From Thermoflexibacter ruber (GTDB lineage Bacteria > Bacteroidota > Bacteroidia > Cytophagales > Thermoflexibacteraceae), in the NCBI RefSeq assembly GCF_900113045.1, contig NZ_FONY01000001.1, forward strand, positions 62,001-126,000: a DNA stretch of 64,000 bases, read 5' to 3'. Positions 54,727-63,485 of this stretch are shown piece after piece. Position 1 is the first letter of the stretch. Every line of letters starts with the position of its first letter. The translations under genes were made by a program, and so were the position numbers. The notes under the pieces were generated by a model. The model was not told the origin of the DNA. It saw only the letters and a list, made by a program, of their open reading frames with translations, and searched no databases.

Positions 54727-55926
54727 ATGCAAAAATTTTTAGTGTTTGTTTTTATCATATTGGTTCAGTTTGTCCAAGCACAGTCTATCAATATTCGTTT
54801 TTCGAGTGTTTATCAATTAGACCTTTCCGAAACCTCAAAAGCAAGCGTAGTAATTCCTTTGCAATTTGGAGAAATGGACTTCCCCCCACCCTACGAAACG
54901 CTCGCTGCAAAATTGGAATCAGCGGACAGTATTTTGATTAGAATGTATTATTCCAAGTATCCACAAACCGCAGACTATCAGGTAAATCAGCAAAAAATGC
55001 TCAATGATGGACGAGTAACAAATTTGTTGAAGCACTTACCTATCTTAAAGACAAAATATATTGATTTGGAAGTAATTAGGCAGGAAAACTGCAAGAATGA
55101 ATCAGAGGCACGTCAGTTATTTCATGGCTTTTTGTTTTTTTATAAGGACAAAGAAAATGCAAATACTAAAACAAAATCCCCAACAGCTAAAGAAACCAAA
55201 GAAGAATTTTACAAGCAGTACAAGCACTTCAATATCAAAGAAATAGACAATGAATTTGCAAAGGAAATCAAGCGAATGTCTGTGGGCAGGGACTCAACTA
55301 CCTATCATATTTTTGAGCGAAATTTTGCAGGTTTAGACAGTATAGTCATTATTGCGGATTGGACTTCGAGCATGTATCCCTATACGCTCCAACTGTTAGT
55401 CTGGCAAGTAAAACGCGCTACCAAAGCCAATTATGTAATAGGGTATGTCTTTTTTAACGATGGAGATACTACCCCTGACCGCGAGAAGAAAATAGGAAAA
55501 ACAGGAGGCATATACGTAAGTAGGTCGGCAGATTTTGCTGAGGCACTTCAAAAAATGGAAGAGTGCAAAAAAAATGGCAATGGAGGAGGAGATATAGAAG
55601 AAAATGACGTAGAAGCATTGCTCAAAGCTACAGAGGAGTTCCCTTATGCCAAACATTTCATTATGATTGCTGATAATTTTGGCAAAATCAGAGATATAGA
55701 ACTTCTGAATAAAATACAAAAACCTATACATGTCATCTTGGCAAGAGTGCCTAAGCCCAATATGATAACCACCGACTACGTCCAAGTTGCACTTCAGACT
55801 GGCGGTTCTTTGCATCTGAAAAACGATGACTTTTCTACCCCAGAGCAGTTAAAATCCTTGCTTGTTTGGCTAACACCCAATAACGGAAGCAAACAGAAAA
55901 AAAATAAGAAACAAGCAAATCATTAA
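54727..55926 (+). CDS. exported VWA-like protein
   Basis: From the ATG at 54727 this 399-residue protein has a signal peptide (MQKFLVFVFIILVQFVQAQ). The N-terminal 170 residues resemble an OmpA-like or stand-alone envelope domain that I cannot name. A VWA-like domain starts near residue 200, with the MIDAS variant IIADWTSSM (Asp211, Thr213, Ser215), and continues with GGGDIEENDVEALLKATEEF and HFIMIADNFGKIRD. An ion-dependent protein-protein contact role is inferred. The frame extends back to 54667, overlapping the barrel gene, but that extension lacks signal character. Confidence 0.65.
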   Translation: MQKFLVFVFIILVQFVQAQSINIRFSSVYQLDLSETSKASVVIPLQFGEMDFPPPYETLAAKLESADSILIRMYYSKYPQTADYQVNQQKMLNDGRVTNLLKHLPILKTKYIDLEVIRQENCKNESEARQLFHGFLFFYKDKENANTKTKSPTAKETKEEFYKQYKHFNIKEIDNEFAKEIKRMSVGRDSTTYHIFERNFAGLDSIVIIADWTSSMYPYTLQLLVWQVKRATKANYVIGYVFFNDGDTTPDREKKIGKTGGIYVSRSADFAEALQKMEECKKNGNGGGDIEENDVEALLKATEEFPYAKHFIMIADNFGKIRDIELLNKIQKPIHVILARVPKPNMITTDYVQVALQTGGSLHLKNDDFSTPEQLKSLLVWLTPNNGSKQKKNKKQANH

Positions 55927-55942
55927 CCAATAATGCTAAGCA

Positions 55943-57334
55943 CTAATCAAAATACTTACCATTTCCCCAATACCTACAAGCCCAAGCAATCCAAGTACTC
56001 CAATTAGGTCCTGTACTATGCCCGCCTGCATGTTGGCGAAATGCAATTTCCCCATTGACTAAGGGCGTACCCAAAGGAGGAAATTCTGCACTTTCTAAGC
56101 CTTTTTTCCCCAAGAGTTTGTAAACACCTCCAGCATGTACGCCTCCTAAAAACATTCCTTTGGCATCTACCCACTGCCCCTCTACGTGTGGAGAACCAGC
56201 ACTGATAAACACAGGTCTGGGGGCGCAGAGGGCAACTAATTCGTGAGCATCTACGGGCATATCGTTGGGGGTAAGTATGCTTGCATATTTGATAAAATTA
56301 CCACAGAACCAGTGATACTCAGCAGAAGAAGCCAGATTCTCTACCTGTTCTCCGAAAACTCTCCTCAAAATTTTGGCACCTCCCGCACCTGACGACCCTA
56401 TGAAGCCCAAAGAAAAGCGAGGTTCGAAAGCCATAGCTACTAACGCAGCTTTTCCGTACCTTGACAGCCCTTCTATTGCTAAACGCTTTGCATCTACGTC
56501 TTTGTCCGTTTCCAAATAGTCTATGGCTCTGCTTGCGCCCCAAGCCCACGCACGCAAGGCACCCCAGTCGTCAGGTTTGCGAGGCTGCCCCTTATTGACC
56601 AAGCCAATAATCCCCTCGCTTAGCCCCGCCCCGCTATCCGCTTGAATACTGTTAGGTACAATGACAGCATATCCCCAACCTTTTGATAAAAGTTGTTCTT
56701 TCCACGTAGGTTCGCCTGCCGAGCCAAGCCCGATAGGGGTAATTGGAGGCATGTTGCCAAAAGGAGACCTAATAAAACCAAACTCTATCACCACAGGTAC
56801 TGCCTCTTGCTGCTTAGCGGGTGTAACTAATACCATTTCTATTTCTACCTTGATTGACGGAAAAGCAGCGTTATCCACTACGCCTTTGAGCGTTTTTTCT
56901 TTCCCTAAAAAAATACCCACTATTGTATCTTTGACAGCTACGACCTGCCAACTTACCGAGGGAATATTTTGTGGTAAGCGGCCATAGATTTCTCTTTCGA
57001 AATCTTCCACAATCTCTGGTCGCCTCTGTTCCCACCAAGTTTTGGCATCTTTTACTTTTTTCCCATTTTTGAGTAGCAAAGGGTCTGGCAAAGTGTACGA
57101 ATTGACTTTACTTTCTTCTCTATTAGCAGCATTAGGAGCGTCTGGATTGCCAGAGGGCCCGGGACGATTAGGCACGGTAAGTCCCAACTGCTTTCGCATC
57201 TGTTCGAAATCTGCTTGCGTTTTTCTTTGCATGCGTGCAAAAAGACTGTCTTGTTCTGGAGTTCGCTGGAATTGGGCTTGGGCAAAGTGAAACAAAAAAA
57301 TACTTAAACTGACGATACAGATTATGTTTTTCAT
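55943..57334 (-). CDS. CE15-like glucuronoyl esterase family protein, exported
   Basis: From the ATG at 57334 this 463-residue protein has a signal peptide (MKNIICIVSLSIFLFHFAQA). It carries the alpha/beta-hydrolase core of carbohydrate esterase family 15: nucleophile motif GLSRYGKAALVAMA (usual G-C-S-R-x-G-K), then FIGSSGAGGAKILRR, AEYHWFCGNF and a late His in FRQHAGGHS. Such enzymes cut ester links between lignin and glucuronoxylan. The cysteine before the serine is Leu here, as in many bacterial members. An approximately 70-residue charged linker with many Asn/Pro precedes the domain. It shares direction with the lipoprotein gene 51 bases upstream. Confidence 0.82.
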   Translation of the reverse strand: MKNIICIVSLSIFLFHFAQAQFQRTPEQDSLFARMQRKTQADFEQMRKQLGLTVPNRPGPSGNPDAPNAANREESKVNSYTLPDPLLLKNGKKVKDAKTWWEQRRPEIVEDFEREIYGRLPQNIPSVSWQVVAVKDTIVGIFLGKEKTLKGVVDNAAFPSIKVEIEMVLVTPAKQQEAVPVVIEFGFIRSPFGNMPPITPIGLGSAGEPTWKEQLLSKGWGYAVIVPNSIQADSGAGLSEGIIGLVNKGQPRKPDDWGALRAWAWGASRAIDYLETDKDVDAKRLAIEGLSRYGKAALVAMAFEPRFSLGFIGSSGAGGAKILRRVFGEQVENLASSAEYHWFCGNFIKYASILTPNDMPVDAHELVALCAPRPVFISAGSPHVEGQWVDAKGMFLGGVHAGGVYKLLGKKGLESAEFPPLGTPLVNGEIAFRQHAGGHSTGPNWSTWIAWACRYWGNGKYFD

Positions 57335-57385
57335 TTTTATACTCAAAAAATTAAGACAATAAATAAACAAGTTCAATGCACTCAA

Positions 57386-58006
57386 CTATTCCATTTCATA
57401 AACTTTTTTCAAATCCTCCATATAATGTTTTACTATCGCAACGTCCTCTTCTGTAGCATATTTTTTGATTTGTTCTAAGTACTGTTGCATACTGTTTTTA
57501 CTTTGGGAAAGTGAACTATTCATTAGCTCGCGGGCTTGCTCTAACTGTTTTTTAGCCTCTTCGGTCAAATTTGGGTCTTTAAGCGCTTCTTCTAAACTCT
57601 TTTCACTTTCACTTTTGGCTTTGTCATAGTCTATATTTTTTATCTCCTCTCCGCTCTGAAAGCTAACCATAGACCAAACTACTTTGGTATGAACAGCTAC
57701 AAATTCATTGATATTCTTGAACCCTGTTTCCTTTACCAAAGATTCTATCTGACTGTATTGGTAGAGTGAACTGATAGCATTGGCATTGTTATCGATTTCT
57801 TGCCCTTTCTCTTTCAAGACCTTGATAGCATTGATGTATTTTTTCATCAAGTCGTCATTCAACTTGATTTTGACTATGGCTTCTTCTGACATCGGATTGT
57901 CGGCGATTTCCTCCTGAGCGGCTTCTGTTCCTTCATTTTTGCTACCACAAGAGGCTAATACTAACAAGCATATTAGCAAGAACATGCACATTTGTAAGTT
58001 TTTCAT
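57386..58006 (-). CDS. putative lipoprotein of unknown function
   Basis: This 206-residue protein has a clear lipoprotein signal (MKNLQMCMFLLICLLVLASC, lipobox LASC). The mature part is helical and charged, with coiled-coil stretches (EEAKKQLEQARELMNSSLSQ), and has no recognised domain. It is transcribed just before the CE15-like gene. It may be an envelope helical bundle. Confidence 0.65.
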   Translation of the reverse strand: MKNLQMCMFLLICLLVLASCGSKNEGTEAAQEEIADNPMSEEAIVKIKLNDDLMKKYINAIKVLKEKGQEIDNNANAISSLYQYSQIESLVKETGFKNINEFVAVHTKVVWSMVSFQSGEEIKNIDYDKAKSESEKSLEEALKDPNLTEEAKKQLEQARELMNSSLSQSKNSMQQYLEQIKKYATEEDVAIVKHYMEDLKKVYEME

Positions 58007-58196
58007 AAGTAAAAATATTAGAAGTAGTTAATAATTTATTGTCCAAATGCTACCTTAGCCTCCCTATTGGGAAACTTTACTGCGCTATTCTATCTACCTC
58101 TACAAATATATGTTTTTTTGGTGAAATTTTTGTTCTATACAAGTTTAATTTCTACCTAATTTTTACGATTTTGCGACTTTACCCTTTGTCACTTTT

Positions 58197-59195
58197 ATGA
58201 CTATCCAGAAAACAAATGCTCAAATACAACTGTATCAAAATGAGTACAGCATTTTGAATGAATCTAAGCATCTCCTTGCTCAAAAAGATGTATCGGAAGA
58301 GGTGATGAGAAAGGCGTATGCACTGCTGGTTACAAGGTATGAAAGCCTCTTGGAAGAGGTGAGGATTCATACGAAAGTAGGCGATAAGCTACAATCGAAA
58401 CTCTATGACATGAACGAGGAGTTGGAAGCAGCAAAGGCAAATCTGGAAAAAATAGTAGAAGAACGCACCCAAGAACTCAAACAAGCCAATATAGAACTGC
58501 TTGCTATTAACGAAGAATTGGACAGTTTTGTGTATAGAGCCGCACATGACATCAGAGGGCCGTTGGCTACATTGTTAGGTTTGTGCAATTTAGCTAAAAT
58601 GGAAATTGAAGACACTTATTCTTTATTTTATTTTGACTTAATTTTAAAGACAACCAAGCGTTTAGACAATATCCTCTCAAAATTGATGATTATTAACAAG
58701 CTGAAGAATACATTTGTTTCCCCTCAACAGTTTCGTATTCAAACACTTATCAATGAAGTCATCAACCAATATGCCTACAAGAATGAGATTTTTATTGGGG
58801 TTCGCTTTGAAGTCTTTGTCGTAGATGATTTTGATTTATATTTAGACAAAAATATCCTTGAAATATTGCTTTACAATCTACTTGAGAATGCCGCCTACAC
58901 ACTGACAACCCCTGTTAATGAGCGAATTGACCCAGAAATAATACAAATTAAAACAGTACTAAAACAAACTCATTTTGAGATTTTTGTGAGCCATAAAGGG
59001 CATGAAATTCCTTTGGAAGCGAGTGATAAAATTTTTAATATGTTTTATCGCTACGAACACTCAGAAAATACAGGACTGAAACTTTATACCGCAAAGCGAG
59101 CTACTGAAAAGCTCAAAGGACGTATCTGGCTGGTAGATTCTACCAAAGAGCTGACTACTTTTGGGGTTGCCTTACCTTTGAGTTTAGCTATTTGA
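58197..59195 (+). CDS. soluble histidine-kinase-like protein with degenerate ATP site
   Basis: This 332-residue protein lacks membrane segments and a sensor domain. A coiled coil (EELEAAKANLEKIVEERTQE) precedes a HisKA-like segment with RAAHDIRGPLATLLGLCNLA, where the phosphorylatable His is present. In the HATPase region the N-box is kept (NLLENAAYTLT). The G1 box DxGxG is replaced by VSHKGHEIPL, and the G2 loop is TGLKLYTAK without GxGxGL. ATP binding or catalysis is therefore doubtful; a docking, phosphotransfer or pseudokinase role is possible. It converges on the second type IIG gene with a 12-base overlap. Confidence 0.72.
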   Translation: MTIQKTNAQIQLYQNEYSILNESKHLLAQKDVSEEVMRKAYALLVTRYESLLEEVRIHTKVGDKLQSKLYDMNEELEAAKANLEKIVEERTQELKQANIELLAINEELDSFVYRAAHDIRGPLATLLGLCNLAKMEIEDTYSLFYFDLILKTTKRLDNILSKLMIINKLKNTFVSPQQFRIQTLINEVINQYAYKNEIFIGVRFEVFVVDDFDLYLDKNILEILLYNLLENAAYTLTTPVNERIDPEIIQIKTVLKQTHFEIFVSHKGHEIPLEASDKIFNMFYRYEHSENTGLKLYTAKRATEKLKGRIWLVDSTKELTTFGVALPLSLAI

Positions 59196-62100
59196 TACCC
59201 ATTTTTTTTCCTCCTCACTTAGTCCATACAAGTCAAATATCCTCTCATCTATCTCCCTTTCCAATTGGCTGGTGTCTTGCCCTTGCTTTTTCTTAGTTAA
59301 AATCTGCTCTACCAAATCAACAAAGAGAACTTGCTCTGCGGCAGAGAGTTGGGGAATAGGGATTTGTTTTAAATAAGTTGGGTTAAGACTTACTTCTGTA
59401 TGATTCTTCTTATAGTAGAAATTGGCAGTACTTGAATTTAAAACGGCTAAAAGAAATTTTAAATCATAGTCTTGAGTTTTTAGAATAACTCCACAAAGAT
59501 TATCTTTGTAATAATAGCCTTGATTATCATAAGTTGCTATTATTCTTGTTTTTAATGTAGGATTTCTATGCCTTTGAATTAAAATTTTTTCATTTTCATA
59601 AAACTTAGGATGATTAGCTGTATATAACCAACTACCAAACTTAACGTAAAGTCCATTCCAAGTCAGTGAATACTTACCAATACAGTTTCCTCTATCTAAA
59701 AAGGGCTTCCAAGTTTCGTCTTGGGGTTCAGTGCTTATGTAAGGATTCAGCAAGCTCTGCTCCCTTTTATTGTAAGGGATAAGCCCTTGACTAATCTCTG
59801 TGATAGAACCTAACAAAATAGATTTGGATAATAATTTTTCAATGATTACTTTTTCATTGCTATCTATATGAATATCAAATATATAATTTTTATTTTTAAA
59901 CCAATCATTCGGATTTTTATAAAAGAGTTTTTTGTAATTAATGATTCTCAAATCCTTTTCTTTTTCGTTAGAAGCATCTGTAATTTTGACTTCTTTTATT
60001 GGATTAAAATTGTTCAAGGAAACTATACAAGTATCTACATTTGCTTTGGGGAATACATCTCTTCCAAGATTTGTAATAAACTCAATATGAGTTTTATTGA
60101 GTAAAAAATGACGTAACTTGGAGAATGTATCTGTATTAAGCCAAGTATTTGGAACAATCATATTGAGCCAGCCTTCTTTGTATAACAAATGTGTGCCCCG
60201 CTCTATGAAAAATACAAATGGGTCTATTTTATATTCACTTGTTTCAAATAATTCGTCAAAAAACTTTTTTAGGCGAGACAGATAATCTCTACTATACGGG
60301 GGATTACCCACCACAAAGTCAAAGCCTTCAAAATCACCGTCTTCGTTTAGCACTTCGGGAAACTCAAACCGCCACTCAAAAGCCTTGCCATAGACCGTTT
60401 GCAGTTTCTCTTCGTGTTTTTTTCTCAGTGCTTCTACCTCCTGAGTCAATTTCTGGGTATTTTCTATCCAAGTTTCCTGCTCTTTTCTGTCAAAAAACAA
60501 GGGCATTTCACCTAACTGTGCTTCTTTTTCTTTGAGCAACTGATAGTCTTTGTCATAGGGGTTTGCCGTAGTAGAAAATAGCTTTTTGATATTGGCTATC
60601 TCCTTTTCAGCATTTTGCTTGGTTTGTGGGTCTGTGGTATTTTTGTAGATGATGACCTGTTCCTTGTATTTTTGAGTAGCTAAGCGTAGTTTCTGCCTTG
60701 CACCATTGGCTAATTTTTGGTACTTGTCGTCAAGGGCAAAGCGGCTAATGAGCGAATTGCCTACCTTGATATTGATGTCTATGTTGGGCAGGGTCTCGAG
60801 TTCGGTGTATCGGAAACCTTTGGGCGTAGGCTCGGCTTGGTAATAGGCATTTTTCAATAACTCTATCCAAAGTCTTAAACGGCAGATTTTGACAGAGTTA
60901 GGGTTGATATCCACTCCAAACAAGCAGTTTTCTATCAGTGTTTTTTTCTCATGGAAAAGCGTTTCTTGAATAACTTGGTAATAAGGTTTTTGAGTAAAGT
61001 TTTGAGGCGGTTTTCTGTATGCGTGTTCCTCGTTTAACTGCAAGTTTTTAACCCTCAATTCATCATTTTGTATTTCTATTTGCAAAAAGCCTAAAAGCAT
61101 ATTTTCAGGACTTGCAATGATTTGAAGTTCTGATTTACAAGCAATTAATTCGTTCAAAGCAGCAACTAAAAAGTGTCCTGAACCAACTGCGGGGTCGCAA
61201 ATTTTAATGCTATTAAAAACTTGATTGTATAGCCTTAACCTGTCTGATTTATAATTGTCCTTAGACAAAAACATCTTCAAATCTTCGAAGCTATCTCCTT
61301 CAAAACCAATATTTGCCTGTTTGAACTTCTGCACTACGACTTTTCTAATCGTTTCTCTACACATATACATCGTGATAAAACTTGGAGTAAAAAACGAGCC
61401 TTCCTTGTAGCCGTTGAGCTGCTCGAAGACCAAGCCCAAGACAGCAGAGTTAATAAGGTCTTTGCTTTCCTCTTGGATTTTATTTTTTTCTGTTTTGGCA
61501 AAATCAAAAGCCCCCAAAAAATCAAATAAGTATTCCAATGCCCGCTTTTTACCCGTCAGCCTTTTTCCATTTTTTTTCAGTACAGTTTGACTATAGAGCG
61601 GTATCTCCAGTCTATTTTTTAACTGATTGATTTTTAATACTTTTTCTTCTAATTCTATTTCCTCGAACAGAGAACTGTTCAGGTAAGGAATTTCTCCAAA
61701 TTTCTCGCTGACTACCTTGTTTCGCTCGTGCTTTTTTACTGCTAAAACTTCAAAAAATAGTTCGTGCAGTTCGTCAAAATCTTTGATTTGGGTGGTGTGC
61801 AAAAACCTTACCTTGCTCAAATCCACAGGATTAGCACTTTTCCCTTGCTCTTTTTCATTTATCACCTGCTCGTTGATTTTGTAGGTAAGTAGCTGACCTT
61901 CTAAAAGTTTTAAAAACAAAATCCGATTGAGCCAAGTGATACAAAGCGAAATCGCAATTTCTTCTAACTGCTCTTGGGGCGTATCTCCGTATTCGCTCAG
62001 GTTAGGCAAGTGTTGCCATTTTTTGTCCAAACTTATTATGTAAAGGACATTTTCCATCATACTTCCCTCGCTTCTTTCGCTTTCTTTTTGGATTCGCTTG

Positions 62101-62915
62101 ATAAGTTTCTTGCCCCCTTGCGATTTGTCTATAACCTCCTCCAAGCCCAAAATGTGCAGTAACTCATTGTAAAAAGGCTGATTAAGCGTATTGGCATCGT
62201 TGCTCAAAGGGAGTTTGAGCAGGTGAGCAGGAGAAAGCACCTTCCACAGATGCTCAAAAACAAGGTCTTGTTCATCGTCAGGTGGGAGGGCGGCGACTTG
62301 CTGGTAGTCTTTGAGGTTAAAATAGGTAACTTTTAGGTTATCATCAACTTGGCTGAGTATTTTAGCCAATTCTGTATAAAAAAAAGGATTGTCCTTGCCT
62401 TGTTCTTTTTTGCTTTTGTAAAGTTTTTTTATTTCTGTATTTCTATAAAAAGCCTTGTCAAACCCATTTTCATCAAAAATAAACCACTCATACAAATTAG
62501 TGATAATGAGATACTTGATTTCTATATTGTCTTTTTCTTCTCTCTCCTCAAAGTAGTCCAGAATCAACTCATGCAGGGCTTTTGCATTGGGTTTTTCTGC
62601 ACTAAACATCTCTGCCTTATTGCTTGGCTTTTTTGCTTCTATGATTACCCCTACGGCATCTTTGACCGACTTGCCGTTGTGAATGACCAAATCTTTGCGA
62701 TTTTTGGTATTTACCTCATAGTCAGTCTTGTAAAAAACAGTTTTCAAAAAATCAGCAGTAATATTTTTAAAGTGTTCCTCCGATTCGTTTTCATCAATCC
62801 TGCTAAAAAGCCTGCCCAATTCGCTTTTGAGCAAGTCGATTTCTCGGCGGACTAAGTAATGCGCCTGATAGATTTCACTAATAGATTGCTGAGGAGTAAG
62901 GACTTCTACTGTCAA
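59184..62915 (-). CDS. second type IIG restriction-modification enzyme
   Basis: This 1243-residue protein has an N-terminal PD-(D/E)xK-like site (Asp75 in RKDLVIHN, then Glu93-Ala-Lys95 in VIIEAKKP). A helical region follows. SAM motif I is CDPAVGSGHFLVAALNEL (about 570) and catalytic motif IV is VVGNPPYSRDYL (about 870), which predicts N6-adenine methylation. The C-terminal part (GLYVKFGSWLYTA, LKQIPIPQLSAAEQ) is a target-recognition domain like those of the TaqI/type IIG group. It is only distantly similar to the first type IIG enzyme in this window. A consensus promoter lies upstream. Confidence 0.85.
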   Translation of the reverse strand: MTVEVLTPQQSISEIYQAHYLVRREIDLLKSELGRLFSRIDENESEEHFKNITADFLKTVFYKTDYEVNTKNRKDLVIHNGKSVKDAVGVIIEAKKPSNKAEMFSAEKPNAKALHELILDYFEEREEKDNIEIKYLIITNLYEWFIFDENGFDKAFYRNTEIKKLYKSKKEQGKDNPFFYTELAKILSQVDDNLKVTYFNLKDYQQVAALPPDDEQDLVFEHLWKVLSPAHLLKLPLSNDANTLNQPFYNELLHILGLEEVIDKSQGGKKLIKRIQKESERSEGSMMENVLYIISLDKKWQHLPNLSEYGDTPQEQLEEIAISLCITWLNRILFLKLLEGQLLTYKINEQVINEKEQGKSANPVDLSKVRFLHTTQIKDFDELHELFFEVLAVKKHERNKVVSEKFGEIPYLNSSLFEEIELEEKVLKINQLKNRLEIPLYSQTVLKKNGKRLTGKKRALEYLFDFLGAFDFAKTEKNKIQEESKDLINSAVLGLVFEQLNGYKEGSFFTPSFITMYMCRETIRKVVVQKFKQANIGFEGDSFEDLKMFLSKDNYKSDRLRLYNQVFNSIKICDPAVGSGHFLVAALNELIACKSELQIIASPENMLLGFLQIEIQNDELRVKNLQLNEEHAYRKPPQNFTQKPYYQVIQETLFHEKKTLIENCLFGVDINPNSVKICRLRLWIELLKNAYYQAEPTPKGFRYTELETLPNIDINIKVGNSLISRFALDDKYQKLANGARQKLRLATQKYKEQVIIYKNTTDPQTKQNAEKEIANIKKLFSTTANPYDKDYQLLKEKEAQLGEMPLFFDRKEQETWIENTQKLTQEVEALRKKHEEKLQTVYGKAFEWRFEFPEVLNEDGDFEGFDFVVGNPPYSRDYLSRLKKFFDELFETSEYKIDPFVFFIERGTHLLYKEGWLNMIVPNTWLNTDTFSKLRHFLLNKTHIEFITNLGRDVFPKANVDTCIVSLNNFNPIKEVKITDASNEKEKDLRIINYKKLFYKNPNDWFKNKNYIFDIHIDSNEKVIIEKLLSKSILLGSITEISQGLIPYNKREQSLLNPYISTEPQDETWKPFLDRGNCIGKYSLTWNGLYVKFGSWLYTANHPKFYENEKILIQRHRNPTLKTRIIATYDNQGYYYKDNLCGVILKTQDYDLKFLLAVLNSSTANFYYKKNHTEVSLNPTYLKQIPIPQLSAAEQVLFVDLVEQILTKKKQGQDTSQLEREIDERIFDLYGLSEEEKKWVSNS

Positions 62916-62942
62916 GTGTTAAATGAGTTTGGTTTTTATTTT

Positions 62943-62976
62943 CAAATTTAGTGAAAAGTTCTTAACACCTGCCAAA
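62943..62976 (-). promoter_or_regulatory. Bacteroidetes-type promoter for the second type IIG gene
   Basis: On the minus strand -33 TTTG (62973-62976) and -7 TAAATTTG (62943-62950) are 22 bases apart. The predicted leader is only about 20 bases. Confidence 0.68.
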
Positions 62977-63058
62977 GGTTTACTTTTCTTCTTTATTAAA
63001 CCGTCTGAGCTTTCGTCTTGAAAATTGCTCTATAGTCTTACTTTTCTGAAATGATAAT

Positions 63059-63090
63059 TTTGCATTTTTATTATAAATGTACTAACTTTG
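63059..63090 (+). promoter_or_regulatory. Bacteroidetes-type promoter for riboswitch and metE
   Basis: A perfect -33 TTTG (63059-63062) and perfect -7 TAACTTTG (63083-63090) are 20 bases apart. Transcription would start near 63097, just ahead of the riboswitch. Confidence 0.72.
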
Positions 63091-63124
63091 ATTTGTTTTT
63101 ATTTTTTCAAGATTTCATCAACAC

Positions 63125-63296
63125 TTTGCAGGTTCAGCCGAGAGGCTGATGAAAAAGGAATCGTGTGCAAATCGCGAGCTGTCCCGCAACTGTAAGTAAC
63201 ACACCAAAGGCTTTTGCCCTTGCGTACCATTGCTCAAAATGTTTTGAGTGAGAAGGTCGGCAGAAGCCGTTACGAGCCAGGAGACTTGCCTACAAA
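63125..63296 (+). promoter_or_regulatory. cobalamin riboswitch upstream of metE
   Basis: The conserved B12 box AGCCAGGAGACTTGCC is at 63275-63290. The core GAGCTGTCCCGCAACTGTAA is at 63174-63193. The closing P1 helix pairs 63125-63132 with 63289-63296. The element sits between a consensus promoter and metE. Adenosyl- or methylcobalamin binding should lower metE expression when B12 is available. About 190 bases of leader follow before the start codon and should contain the expression platform, which I could not resolve into a clear terminator. Confidence 0.93.
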
Positions 63297-63485
63297 GGAT
63301 TGACAAATGCCCTCGTGGATTGGGGCGGAGAGTCAGGTCTGATGAGTAGTGTTTCGTATTTTGCCTATACAGGTAAAATGTGTTCCTATTCGTTTATGAC
63401 TTTTATTCTACATTTCCCAAAACACGAGTGCATTGCGAAGTTTTTGAAAAGTATTTTTCAAACCTTTTAAAAACACAAAAAAGCA

